From: Eukaryota sp. TZLM1-RC
Lineage: Eukaryota; Metamonada: BaSk clade
Reading direction: 5' to 3'
Assembly (NCBI GenBank): GCA_040285825.1
Contig: JAUPSS010000009.1
Location: 620,001 to 684,000, forward strand
Length of the DNA stretch: 64,000 nt
Shown: positions 51,570 to 62,639 of the stretch, in pieces
Layout: each line of letters opens with the position of its first letter
How positions within the stretch are numbered: the first letter of the stretch is position 1
The notes under the pieces: generated by a model
Seen by the model: only the letters and a program-made list of their open reading frames with translations
What the model was told of the DNA's origin: nothing
Databases searched by the model: none
Translations under genes and position numbers: made by a program

Positions 51570-52638
51570 CTACAACGACCACAATACTAATTTACCATCA
51601 GAACTGGTAGTGCACAAAGTAGATCCCTTAACAAGAGACATAGCAAATATTGTATTTTGATGAATGGTTTCAAGAGCATAATCAGCCTTTGCTGCAGATC
51701 CAACGGAGGCTTGCAATTGAAATTTCTGGAAAGAAGCGGCCAACTTTCCAACTCCAGAACTTGTCTTTTCCTTTGGTTGATCTAGTGCCTTCTCAAAAGT
51801 CCATTTACCCTCAACCCGCTTGTACACATGTGGATTACAGTCATAACCGCCCCCAATGAGAGTATCAGGGTTTACAAAGACTAAACAACGTTCAGGAAGT
51901 CCACGCAAGAGGAGGGTTTCATGGGATTGAGTGGGAACGTTAATGAAATGCAATGTGGCGTTGTGGCATGAAAAGGCAACTTCATCATTCGTACTAAAAG
52001 AGATGGCATCAATCCATGACGGGGTCTCAATGTCAATGAGAGTTTTCCTTGAGGCAAGATCAAAAACTCTGAAATGGCAGTCTGTACACGCAGTAGCTAA
52101 ACGGAGAGAGTCGGGTGACCAAGCCACGTTGGTAACGGCTGATTTGTGGGGTTTCTTGATTGTGTTTTCCTTTCCAGCATCGGTCCAAAACTTGTTAACT
52201 TCATCGTAGAAGCAACGGGAAACAGTTTTCATACCGTTTCCTAGGGCAAAATACTTACCACAGGGAGACCACTCAGCACTGAAAGCAGCTCTGGTAGCTT
52301 GGGTGTGGACGATTTGTTCGATCCATTTGGATCGAGTTTCATCATAATTCCAAACACGGATGGAACAATCTTCTGAGCACGTTACAATTCTATCGGCTTG
52401 ATTACACCAGTCAATATCTGTTATGGTCTGGACATGAGCGGAAAGTTTGTGGACAAGATTGAACGATGCAGAGGTGTTGTTGGTGAATAAAACATCATAG
52501 ATTAACACATCATGAGAGCCAGTAGGAACCATAGCGATTTCTAGAGTAAGGATATGAAGAGATCTTCATACGGGAAAAATCGCCATTCCAAGAGTGTAGA
52601 GATATGGGATGAGGGAGTGTGTGAGCTTTGCGAGACAT
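51570..52638 (-). CDS. ARPC1, WD40 subunit of the Arp2/3 complex, one 31-nt intron
   Basis: Exon 1 (52638-52572) encodes 'MSRKAHTLPHPISLHSWNGD', matching the N-terminal strand of ARPC1. A 31-nt intron (52571-52541, GTATGA...TCTAG) joins it to 'IAMVPTGSHDVLIYD'. Six WD repeats follow: 'GIDW-type ITDIDWCNQADRIVTCSED', 'AFSAEWSPCGKYFALGNGMK', 'KKPHKSAVTNVAWSPDSLRL' (hallmark of ARPC1), 'SWIDAISFSTNDEVAFSCHN' and 'HQNTIFAMSL'. The product is about 345 residues. ARPC1 links the complex to nucleation-promoting factors and branched actin, so amoeboid or endocytic actin is expected. The start is ~75 bp from the gamma-SNAP start on the other strand. Confidence 0.93.
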
Positions 52639-52712
52639 GTAGAGATGTGATAATGTTGAGTTTGACAATTAACGAGGATAAATCAAGCTTATTTACACCA
52701 AATCATCATTAA

Positions 52713-53803
52713 ATGAGTGCTGGAGCACTTCAAAAAGCTGAAGCACACTATCGTGATGGACTTAACGCGTTCGTTTCTCTGTATATACACTCTTAACTCA
52801 GTATAAAAACATCCCTCTTTAAGTGGAAACCTGATCATCAAAGTGCAGCTATGGCATTTGAACGTGCTGCAACATCTTTCAAAGTGGCTAAAAAAATGGA
52901 CAAAGCAATAGACGCATATCGCAAATCCGCTGCTTCCCATGCAGCCACTGGAATGTACGTTCTCTTCTTTTCTTTTCTGACTCGAGCCATTATTCTGCAG
53001 GTAAGAATCTAGAAACTGCTGCTTCCCTAGCAATCAAATCATCAGAGATTGATCTTGCCGTCACCCTCTATGATGATGCTGCTCTTCAGTTTGGTCTCGA
53101 TGGCAACCTCAATGCAAGAATCAATTCTTTTAGTCGCAAGGCTGATACACTGAGTTTATTGGGTAAAGCTTCTGATGCTATTGAATGTTATATGGAAGCC
53201 TTTGAACTTGCGATGTCTGAAGAGCTCACCAAACGCCTCATCATGGATTCAACAGTTCTTCCACTATTAGCGATATACATGGCTGAAAAAAAATACACAA
53301 AGGCAGCAGAGTTTATGAAAAAGGTTTTACAATTACATCAAGATTTAAAACAACCTGATAATGTGTGCAAGGATATATCTTCTATTATTTTGTTGTATTT
53401 AGCAGGAGGTGATTATCTCGCTGCTGACAAGTACTTTAATGATAACTGTAGCTTGCATGGATACATGTCCACTCCGGATGCAATGACGGTGCAGCAGATA
53501 TTGGATGCTTACGAAAGTAGAGATGAAGAGTTAATTAGAAACTTGGCAGAAAATGACCAGGGAATTACTTTCTTGATGGCACCTGTTTCTCGTACTGTTT
53601 CGAAACTTCCTATTACGCCTTTAGACCAAATGGATATTGTTCCCAAGGTTGTGGAGACTTTATCATTGAGTGCTGATGAAGACATTAAGGAGGAGGAGCA
53701 CGAGGAAGAGAAAGTCGTGGAAGAACCTAGTGTCGATGAAATTGAGGAATATCAGGAGCCAGAAGTTGAAGTTGTGGATGATTCTGACTCTGATGTTTGT
53801 TAG
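52713..53803 (+). CDS. gamma-SNAP-like SNARE recycling protein, two short introns
   Basis: Exons 52713-52768, 52802-52954 and 52987-53803 give 341 residues. Intron 1 is 33 nt (GTTCGT...CTCAG, an unusual donor). Intron 2 is 32 nt (GTACGT...CGAG). The joined product has the SNAP TPR-like solenoid: 'FKWKPDHQSAAMAFERAATS', 'KMDKAIDAYRKSAASHAATG', 'ALQFGLDGNLNARINSFSRK' and 'LLYLAGGDYLAADKYFN'. The 'FLKWKPDYDSAA' type start is the gamma-SNAP signature. The C-terminus is acidic. SNAPs bridge NSF to SNARE complexes for disassembly. Confidence 0.85.
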
Positions 53804-54534
53804 GTATCAGTGTAATTATAACTGTAAATTTTTTATCTCTTTTTGAATACAGAATTTGAATTTGTTGATTGTTTTTAGGTGTTCTTTCTGTTTCGTTGAG
53901 GAACAAAACAAAATAATGGTTTATAGGACGATTGACTAACAATTTATCTTAAATTGTTGCAAAAAGATACCTATACGAAATCCATTACAACCTTTATTTC
54001 AAAAGTTAGTATATCGTTCTGTAACAAATTTGTAAATGTGGTCAAATTGGTTGAAAGGATCTGTTTTTGTAAGAACATTGAGACTACACTTGATCTAATG
54101 TAAACTAACCATACATATCTAGATAAACTAATAAACTATATTACTAAAGGTATTAAATACAATTCATATCCAAGACCAAAAGGTATAACTAAGAACTTTT
54201 GTTACCCACTTTGAGTTTTCACGTTTTCGCGACGCATTTCTGTTTCTCAATCCATTAACTTCTGTCTCATCACTCATAACAAATATTGACTTTTGAAATG
54301 ACTTTATTGATATGCTTACAAACTAATCAATCGAACAACACTTAAAGAATGAAAAGAATGATGATTTACGTGTTGATTATTTTACAGACAAAAACCATAC
54401 TGGATTTGGGATATAAACCAGTTCGGATTACATGTGGCCGAGCCAAACCAGTTGAGCAAACAGATTTTTAACACTGGTTCAGGGTTCAAAAAAGATTTAT
54501 TGGGCATCACTTTAGAGAAGTGCAAAACTTGATA
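53804..54534. other. Intergenic, no gene recognised
   Basis: AT-rich spacer, with no supported ORF or RNA gene. It ends at a minus-strand LINE A fragment. Confidence 0.4.
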
Positions 54535-54965
54535 TAATTAAATCAGAAGTAATGGGACTAAATTCAATCAATGAAGATTTTCCTCTACAAAATGCTGATC
54601 TGCCTGTTTTCTCGCCATTGCTTCTGCTATTCGATAAAAGAACCGAGGTAGTCTATCAATAATGGCAAATTGAATTCGCGACCATCACAAAGAGACATCA
54701 AATCTCTTCATTGTTTCTTCTTGAACCAAATTTTGGAAATCATTCAAAAAGGTTCCTGCTTATACTGATAGTCTGCCGTTTATCGAAAGTGGGAAAGCAA
54801 TAAAAACAAGTGGTCTATTTCTATCAGCATTAGCTTTTTCAATATCTTTGTCATATTTTCTATGTTTTTCATTAGCTTTAAATTCAAGAGCGCTTACAGG
54901 ATTAGGTTTCCTTTTTTGAACCAAATTGTCATTTGCAACATTACAGAAGACAAAGTATCTCAGCA
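54535..54965 (-). mobile_element. LINE family A fragment (A8)
   Basis: Minus-strand peptides 'NVANDNLVQKRKPNPVSALE' and 'KYDKDIEKANADRNRPLVFI' and the 3' end ('QQADQHFVEENLH'-like) are those of family A. Several stops. The 5' end is lost upstream of the 'CNVAND' position. Confidence 0.8.
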
Positions 54966-55073
54966 AAGCCTCTTTAACACATCAGATTCTTGCATTTCTT
55001 AACAACATTTCGATTAACTAATTTAACTAATTAATGCATTTCTATTAACAACCTTCTCCCTACAAATCTCACT

Positions 55074-56416
55074 ATGACCATGCCTTCTGACACTCTTAGT
55101 CCTTATTCGATTACTGTCTTTGATCCTCAAGCTCCTAAAAAAGTTGACAAGTTCTTCCAAGAACATGAAAACGACATTGCAGAACTGATTCTTGTACGAC
55201 TATCTCACCTCCACTCTGATCACAGGTTCATGAGCCCGGTATTGAAATTTTTATGGGCTCCATGCATCCCAATGGTGCTCTCTACGAAAAGCCCGTCAAT
55301 CTCCGTGTTGCACAGAAACAACACCGTACCTTTGTGAAAACTCTCAAAGACAATCATATCCGTGTTTTCACTGTCCGTGAGGTCTTGGCCTTGAACTGTG
55401 ATTCCGATCTCAAGTCACGCATTCAGCTAGAAGATTTTGCCTTTAACTGTCTCCACTACAACCTTTGCCAAAACTCACCCCAGCTTACTGCATCAGAACA
55501 ACGCTTTGTTGGAGATGAGTACAAGCGGGAAGCTATCAGTGCGATGGATACGGAACAGCTCGTTGAGCTCATCATCACCCAACCTACAGTAACTCTCTCT
55601 AAAAGTGATATTAACACGGAACTCGTAGCTGAATCCCACGCTTTCAAACCATTGGGTAACCTTGTTTTCTGCCGCGATCAACAGATTGTATGTGTTCTCT
55701 TCTCATTCTAACCCTATACTACTGCTGCCGGAGTCGTCATGTGTCGCCTAAACTCACCCCAACGTGCGGGTGAGATTGCCGTCCTTCGCTTCTGTCTAGA
55801 GAAGCTGGGTGTGGATGTTCTTGGTGCAGTTCAAGCTCCTGGTACACTTGAAGGTGGTGATTTCTTCCCAATGGGTAAGGACATTGCTTTTGTTGGTATC
55901 GGTCTTCGTTCCAATATTGATGCAGTCAAGCAGCTAATGGACAATGATTGGTTTGGTTCAAGAAGAGTTGCTGTCGTCAAGGATGATTTTGATAGATCAC
56001 AGGACCGCATGCATTTGGATTGTGTCTGGAACGTAATCTCTGATAAGCTTTGTATCATCCTAGACTCAATTGTAGGGGAAGACTCACCTAGGAGGCGGAT
56101 GGTTGATGTCTATGTCCAATCAGAAGGGGGTTATAAACTGGAAAGAGAAGATGTCGAGTTTTCTCATTTTTTGATTGAGGAAGGTTATGAATTACTGTAT
56201 GTCACTGACGAAGAACAGGCCAATTATGGATGCAATCATCTTAATTTGGGTAATTCTAATTTAGTTTGCGTTAATCAGTCTGTGGCCAGGAAAATTGCCA
56301 GGCATCCTTCTTTCAATGGTAAAATTAGTTTATTAGATTTTACCTCAATTCAATCTTGTTATGGTTCTACTCACTGTGCCAGTCAGTGCCTAAAAAGAAG
56401 TTCAAGATATCTTTAG
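55074..56416 (+). CDS. Arginine deiminase
   Basis: Exon 1 (55074-55193), a 32-nt intron (55194-55225, GTACGA...CACAG), then 'LVHEPGIEIFMGSMHPNGAL', 'EKPVNLRVAQKQH' and 'RIFVFTVREVL'-like motifs of arginine deiminase. A second interruption at 55688-55717 begins GTATGT and contains TTCTAAC, but it has no AG. Removing exactly 30 nt restores the conserved D-Q-Q-I-T-T-x-x-G stretch before 'VVMCRLNSPQRAGEIAVLRF'. Later motifs are 'GTLEGGDFFP', 'MHLDCVWNVISD' (catalytic His) and 'CYGSTHCASQCLKR' (catalytic Cys). The enzyme turns arginine into citrulline and ammonium, often the first step of ATP-yielding arginine breakdown in anaerobic protists. The missing acceptor makes function uncertain. Confidence 0.85.
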
Positions 56417-57690
56417 GTTTTTGTTTTGTTGATATAAATTATTGTGTATAATGTTGTTTTGTTTTCGTATTGTTGATTCAAATGCCAAATACCTTAATAT
56501 TATTAATATTACTTTACTTAATATTATTATTGATTATCAGATACCTTTTTTATGATTTGATTGTTGATGTTTTTGATTTGATTTATCGACTATTACGCAA
56601 ATGGTTATGTCAACATTGAAGAGATTTAATCAACAGAGATCATCATCAATTACAACATTAATTTGAAAAAAAACAGAGCAATCACTATATCATTTAATAC
56701 AAATGTCAAAAACAACAACAAGCCAAGCAAAAACAGGCCAGGAATTAAACAATACAAAACACCATCTATCCTGCTTGAACTTGGAAACATCATCATCAAA
56801 GACCTCATCTCTTTGAAATAAAATTGAGACAAATCAAAGTTCACATTGCGCATGCATTTGGATTGTGTCTGGAACGTAATCTCTGATAAGCTTTGTATCA
56901 TCCTAGACTCAATTGTAGGGGAAGACTCACCTAGGAGGCGGATGGTTGATGTCTATGTCCAATCAGAAGGGGGTTATAAACTGGAAAGAGAAGATGTCGA
57001 GTTTTCTCATTTTTTGATTGAGGAAGGTTATGAATTACTGTATGTCACTGACGAAGAACAGGCCAATTATGGATGCAATCATCTTAATTTGGGTAATTCT
57101 AATTTAGTTTGCGTTAATCAGTCTGTGGCCAGGAAAATTGCCAGGCATCCTTCTTTCAATGGTAAAATTAGTTTATTAGATTTTACCTCAATTCAATCTT
57201 GTTATGGTTCTACTCACTGTGCCAGTCAGTGCCTAAAAAGAAGTTCAAGATATCTTTAGGTTTTGTTTTGTTGATATAAATTATTGTGTATAATGTTGTT
57301 TTGTTTTCGTATTGTTGATTCAAATGCCAAATACCTTAATATTATTAATATTACTTTACTTAATATTATTATTGATTATCAGATACCTTTTTTATGATTT
57401 GATTGTTGATGTTTTTGATTTGATTTATCGACTATTACGCAAATGGTTATGTCAACATTGAAGAGATTTAATCAACAGAGATCATCATCAATTACAACAT
57501 TAATTTGAAAAAAAACAGAGCAATCACTATATCATTTAATACAAATGTCAAAAACAACAACAAGCCAAGCAAAAACAGGCCAGGAATTAAACAATACAAA
57601 ACACCATCTATCCTGCTTGAACTTGGAAACATCATCATCAAAGACCTCATCTCTTTGAAATAAAATTGAGACAAATCAAAGTTCACATTG
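56006..57690 (+). repeat. Tandem duplication of 843 bp covering the arginine deiminase 3' half
   Basis: 56006-56848 is repeated at 56849-57690 almost without change (one T fewer in a T-run after the stop). Each unit has the last 137 codons and ~430 bp of 3' flank. The second unit yields an orphan ORF 'MRMHLDCVWNV...RYL' (56846-57259) with the catalytic His and Cys but no N-terminal half. Near-identity indicates a very recent event or an assembly artefact. Confidence 0.92.
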
Positions 57691-57761
57691 TGATTAAAGA
57701 AGGAGCTTAACCAATTTCAACTAAAAATTAGTGAAAAATGTTCATAAACACTGTACAAATG

Positions 57762-57788
57762 ACAATCAATCAATCAATCAATCAATCA
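57762..57788. repeat. (TCAA)n microsatellite
   Basis: About six units of tcaa/aatc between the duplicated arginine deiminase flank and the stop of SLU7. Confidence 0.9.
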
Positions 57789-57789
57789 A

Positions 57790-58857
57790 CTAGACCACCA
57801 GACCCCCTATCGAATACTTGTTCATTTCCTTTAGACAGACAGAATCCTTGTTGGTTTGCTTACAGCATTGATATCCCCATTTTCCTTGCTTAAAATAAGA
57901 TCCCCAAGCACTAGAATGACCCCCTTCATTCTCCTCATCCCATCTACTCTTGACTTCTTCTGACTTCTTCTCTTTTTTGACCTTTTCCCTCTCCTCCTTC
58001 ACCATCTCCTTCAACCTTCTCAACTCATCCATGCTTTCCTTAGCCTCTCTACTCTCTCCCTTCTCTACCTCCCTCCTTTCCCAAGCAAACATCTCGCTCT
58101 TTCCTTCATCAAAACAACTCTCAAAGCTCAACCCCTCTTCACCACCACCAAGTTCTATTGATCTTGTCTTTGGATCATAACTGCTTTCACCCTCTAAATC
58201 ATCCAAGAACTTTGCTCGTTCACCCAGGCTTCTTCTGCTTGTGGTAGGAAGGAATCCTCGTAAATCATCAACCTCCTTGGCACCTCTGATCTTTCCTTCA
58301 CTCTCTGCTTCCTTCTCCCTCTGTCGTTTGTCGAATTTCACTGTGCTATGAGGAAACCTGACTTGTTCAGGGTCAGGCTCAGTCAAAAACGACGACATTA
58401 GTTGCTTTTGTTTGTTGAGACGCTCCTGGAAACTGGATTCAGACCAATTATCAATAACTTTACGATAAGATCGTGGATCGTAACCTTGGAACCTGTCAGT
58501 TTGTTGCTCAAAAGTTTGTTTTCGAATACGTGGTTTCTCCAAACAATCTCGGGTGGCGTGTCCATTCCCACCACAATTCTGGCATGTCGTACGTTTACGT
58601 CCGGCAGAAGAGGGTGGAGCGGACGGGGATGGTTGAGAGGTGCTGGCATACCATGGTTTGTATTTGGCAAGGTCAAAGGAATCAGTTTGTTCAGCTTCTT
58701 TCGCTGCTTCACGGCCAATGAGACGACGAGCTGCACGTACACGCTCTTCTTTGAATGCTTTTGAACGAGATGCTTCCTGAGCGGAGGAAAAGCGTTCACG
58801 CTCGTTATATGTTTTAAAGGCACTAGCCATTGACTTTGTGTGATGATGTGCTGCCAT
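57790..58857 (-). CDS. SLU7: SLU7, second-step pre-mRNA splicing factor
   Basis: Three hundred and fifty-five residues, short for the family. The CCHC knuckle 'CQNCGGNGHATRDCLEKPR' (~92-110) is followed by 'GYDPRSYRKVIDNW', 'AKFLDDLEGESSYDPKTRSI', 'SEMFAWERRE' and the C-terminal 'AWGSYFKQGKWGYQCCKQTN'. All are SLU7 motifs in the right order. In yeast Slu7 helps dock the 3' splice site when it is far from the branch point. The introns seen in this window place a branch-like A only a few nt from the AG. The tail 'MNKYSIGGLVV' after the CC motif is unlike others. No intron. Confidence 0.92.
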   Translation of the reverse strand: MAAHHHTKSMASAFKTYNERERFSSAQEASRSKAFKEERVRAARRLIGREAAKEAEQTDSFDLAKYKPWYASTSQPSPSAPPSSAGRKRTTCQNCGGNGHATRDCLEKPRIRKQTFEQQTDRFQGYDPRSYRKVIDNWSESSFQERLNKQKQLMSSFLTEPDPEQVRFPHSTVKFDKRQREKEAESEGKIRGAKEVDDLRGFLPTTSRRSLGERAKFLDDLEGESSYDPKTRSIELGGGEEGLSFESCFDEGKSEMFAWERREVEKGESREAKESMDELRRLKEMVKEEREKVKKEKKSEEVKSRWDEENEGGHSSAWGSYFKQGKWGYQCCKQTNKDSVCLKEMNKYSIGGLVV

Positions 58858-59439
58858 TGTGAAAAGTCAGATACAAATAGACGAAGAGAAGAGAAGTGAA
58901 GAAGAAAATTTATTATTCAAAAAAAACTCTCTTTTTGCTCAGTTACCGAGAAGTCAGAAGTAGGGTGACAAAGAAGTGAAACGAAACAAAGTGGTGTACT
59001 TGAAGAGTCTACTTTAAGACATGGAATTTTAACCTTGTCGTATAGTTTGTTTTTGTTGGAATAAGTAAAAATATATGAACAAAAACTTGAAGATTGAGGA
59101 TTGTATTTTTGTTATTGTATTGACTACAATGTAGTAAATAGATTTCATTTTGATTGCAAACATAAATTACGCACTCACCGAGTTCGATCAAAAAATCTGC
59201 GCACTCGGTAACATAGTATTTATGTCTCTTATTGACCTACCTTCTCGCACACCAATTTCGGTATTCTTTGCCTTATCAGAAAACAACATTGAAAAAATTG
59301 AAATATGAGGGACTTAGTACTGTTAACTGGGGATAATGCTGATACTCATTGACGGTTTTTCATTCTGAGGAGATGAAGTGAAACAATAGCCGAGTTTCAC
59401 TTAATTCTAAATAAAAAATGATGAAGGATGAAAATAGAT
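58858..59439. other. Intergenic, no gene recognised
   Basis: SLU7 upstream region. A 60-codon minus ORF at 59009 is not supported. Confidence 0.4.
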
Positions 59440-61135
59440 TTGAACTTTTTATTTATTGAATCTGCACACTTAATTAAATTAAATCATAACTAATGGGACG
59501 ATTATCATTGAACCAAGATTTTAATAATTTTTTTATTTATTTTTAAAACTGGAATAATTATTGAGATAAAAAAACCCATCTAGAATTCAATATCCTCCAA
59601 ACAAGCGTCACTATTACTGAACCTACTCACAGCATTACGTTCATATTCTACACCAATAGCTAAAAGTGCCTTTGAAATCATTGTTGGAATAGACTTGAAA
59701 ATGCAAAAAACAATTCTATTTAACCAGAAAGTGGAATTCATTGTTTTACCAGACCTATTCAGTAACACTTTTTTAAAATTTTCAAAAAAGTGCAACCCTG
59801 AAGGTCCAATATTGCCAAAAAGAGAAATTGCAAACGGCACAAACTGATATTTCACATGTTCCACTCTACCTAACTGTGCCAAAGGTTCTGCATATTTTTT
59901 TATCTTCTTTTTTCGGCTTTAGATAACGGCGAATCAGCGGAATACACTAAACGAGCAGCAGAATTTTGCAAACATCAACTGAGACAACATCCACAACATT
60001 GAGAACACCATCGATCCCTGGAGCTACTAAATCTGCCCTTCTTTCACCAAAGGAATCATCAATTTGATCTGAAGACAGCTTACGTACTAGTGGCTCAATA
60101 AATGCCTCTATATTGAAACTTTTGCACATGGCATATAATTGATCACGAACTGAGTCATGAACAATTGAGCGATAAGTTATAAAATACTTACAGTTTAAAA
60201 TATGGGAAAGCGTAACAACACTCTTGCAGCGACAAATTAAATCATTTGGTAATGAACAAGGCCACAGAAAACATCTCATTCTCATTGCAGAACCAAGATT
60301 TCCTCTACAAAATCTTGATCTGCTGGCTGTCTAGCTAAAGCTTCTCTTATTCGATTGAAAAACCGTGGTAACCTTTTGATAATGGCAAATTGAATCCGTG
60401 AACGCCATAATAAAATATCAAATCTTTTCATTGTTTTTTCTTGCACCATTTTTTGGAAGTCATTCAAAAAAGTTTCTGCTTCAACTGAAAATCTTCCATT
60501 TATCGAAAATGGGAAAGCAATAAAAACCAGCTGTGTATTTCTATCGGCATTAGCCTCTTCAATATCTTTATCATATTTTCTATGTTTCTCTTTTGCTTTA
60601 AAATCAAGAGCAGTCACAGGATTAAGTTCTCTTCTGTGAACCAAAGTATCATTTGCAACATTGAAAGAGACAAAGTCAACAATAGCTTCAGAATTATCAA
60701 TCCAATCACAGTATACATCACCTCTATCATCAGAACCAGAATTATTCAGAGATAGTGTTTCCTTCAGCAGGGGCTCTTTGATACACGATATCCTTGCAGT
60801 TTCTGCCATATTGAAAACAGTGTCTCTAACAGCATCATGTAATGAAGAACAATAAGTTATCAATTTAGAGCAATTTAGAGCATGGCGCAAAGTGAGCTGT
60901 GGTGAATTCGAACAAATACATTTTTCTTTTGATAATAATTGATTAATGGGGATGTTCAAATATAATCTCATTTTTGTTACAAATGCTTCATTAGTGGCAC
61001 ACAATCCAAATCTTCGTGGTACAATGGTTACAAAAAGTGAAGAATCTGACGACTTGTTTTCACAAACACCCTTTTCCAATAGCAATGAGTGAAGATCTTG
61101 ATTCAAAACAGCCGAGCTGCATATATTATTTGAAC
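59440..61135 (-). mobile_element. LINE family A copy A9, split by a nested LINE B
   Basis: The 5' part (61135-60291) is a 274-codon ORF, the cleanest C-terminal region of family A ('CICSNSPQLTLRHALNCSKL', 'YDKDIEEANADRNTQLVF', 'RQPADQDFVEEILV'). It stops at aaccaagattt (60291-60301). Its 3' UTR resumes at the second copy of aaccaagattt (59511-59521) and ends near 59440. Confidence 0.87.
59522..60290 (-). mobile_element. LINE family B copy B2, inserted in LINE A9 with 11-nt target-site duplication
   Basis: 5'-truncated. It starts 'MRMRCFLWPCSLPNDLICRC' and continues 'FGERRADLVAPGIDGVLNVV'. After a frame change come 'VEHVKYQFVPFAISLFGNIG' and 'FWLNRIVFCIFKSIPTMISK', ending 'CLEDIEF' at 59580 and an A/T-rich tail. 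It is flanked by aaccaagattt on both sides. Confidence 0.87.
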
Positions 61136-62142
61136 ATTGAAAACCAATATTTGGTTATGAAAATCTTCACACCAAAGAACAAAAATCATGTTTAGAGCAT
61201 CGCAATACCCCACCACTATTTGAGTCACCGACTAGTCTTGTATTAAGAAAGTTGTAGAATAAAAAATATGTACAACATCAAGAATTGTAGGAAAATCTTG
61301 TATGATTAATTTAGAACAAGATTGGAAAACATCATCATGAACATTCAAGACAGATTGTTTGCGTTCTGTTCGAACATAGGGAAAACTAAATTGATCTAGA
61401 AAAAATATAGTTTGTAGGTTTTAATAAAGAACAATGTAGTTAATAAAAGAAAAATTGTTGCATTGTACTTCAAATTATTCACATACTCAAAACATTATTT
61501 ACTCATTAATTAGATATATATTATAATGATGACAATTATTATATTATATAAGAACTTATGTAATGACCAAAATTGATCTTTTACTATTCTTTACACTATA
61601 TAAATGATCTGTGGACGATCTCAACAAAAATGAAAGTTCTTGGAATAAGTTTGAATGAGTAAAGTATGCATTTCAAATGAAAACCACAGAATAACGTTAC
61701 AACTTTATCCTGCGTGGGTATACAGTCATCTGTTTTTAAAAAGTGATATGTTGACATTCCCATTTGTTGTCAATGTTGGCTTCTTACAAAAATTTTGCTT
61801 ATTTGAACAACATGTTGCATACATTGCTCCATTAATTGTCCATTTTGAACTCATTGAGTGAATAACACAAAGTAGAAAATCTTTACCATGTTTTTGATCT
61901 ACATCAGATAGTTGATATTTATGTGATTTCAGTACAAATGATTTCATCCTTTTGATTGATTAAAAATTGCTATTTGAGGCGATGCCAAGTTCAAAGGTGG
62001 TTGATGTGAGAAAAATAAATAAATTTACAAACATTTATTAGCTACTTATAGTACAAAACTCCAGAAACAAATAGAGAAAAAAAGGTAAAGAAAAAAGAAC
62101 AAATTTACCAAAATAACTCACATGAAATGATGAAACAACAAT
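61136..62142. other. Intergenic, no gene recognised
   Basis: Very AT-rich. Short ORFs at 61655 (+) and 61726 (-) overlap and have no family likeness. Confidence 0.4.
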
Positions 62143-62532
62143 TTATTCAGTGTAAAGGCCATTCTGTTCCAAAATGTCTAAATAAGTCTGACGTGACATT
62201 CCCAGCGGCTTGGGAGGAATCTGTGGTATATAGGGTGCGGAATGTCCATGTTTCACCATAACTTTTGTAATGGCACGTAAAAGCACTGGAATATAAGGGC
62301 CTGAGCCCTTTGGGATCGAACCAATCAAGGAAAATAAGTTGTAAAGAGTATCTTGGATGGACTGTTCTGATGAGGGTCGCAGTGTTTCTTTTGGATGTGG
62401 CGGTGTGGGCGTGGGTCTGTATGGTGCAGAGAGTTTAGAAGAAACAGAAGAAGTTGATTGTGGTGTAAAAACTTCACGTACTTGATGTACTCTGGGAGAA
62501 GGTATGCTTCTAGAAGGCTTCCGAAGGGACAT
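62143..62532 (-). CDS. Hypothetical protein, proline-rich N-terminus
   Basis: One hundred and twenty-nine residues from the ATG at 62532. The first ~60 are Ser/Pro/Arg-rich and probably disordered ('PYRPTPTPPHPKET'). The last ~70 look folded and helical ('SIQDTLYNLFSLIGSIPKGS', 'VLLRAITKVMVKHGHS') and end 'MSRQTYLDILEQNGLYTE'. No family is recognised. Codon use and the intact frame support a real gene. It is followed on the same strand by nothing recognisable. Confidence 0.55.
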   Translation of the reverse strand: MSLRKPSRSIPSPRVHQVREVFTPQSTSSVSSKLSAPYRPTPTPPHPKETLRPSSEQSIQDTLYNLFSLIGSIPKGSGPYIPVLLRAITKVMVKHGHSAPYIPQIPPKPLGMSRQTYLDILEQNGLYTE

Positions 62533-62639
62533 CGGCTAACAGCACAAAAATGTCAAATAGTAGTAACCCGTTGAGATTCCTGGAATATGAAGGAATATGA
62601 AGATGAAATGGATTAAGTTGATCTTTTCAAAACTTGAGG

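Noticed and set aside
52955-53000. 46-nt intron in the gamma-SNAP gene ending at ctgcag
   Set aside because: It would leave a TAA in frame. A 32-nt intron ending at cgag (52986) keeps the conserved frame.
59158-59215. ACCGAGT/ACTCGGT hairpin as a structured RNA
   Set aside because: A 7-bp stem with a 22-nt loop in non-coding DNA is expected by chance.
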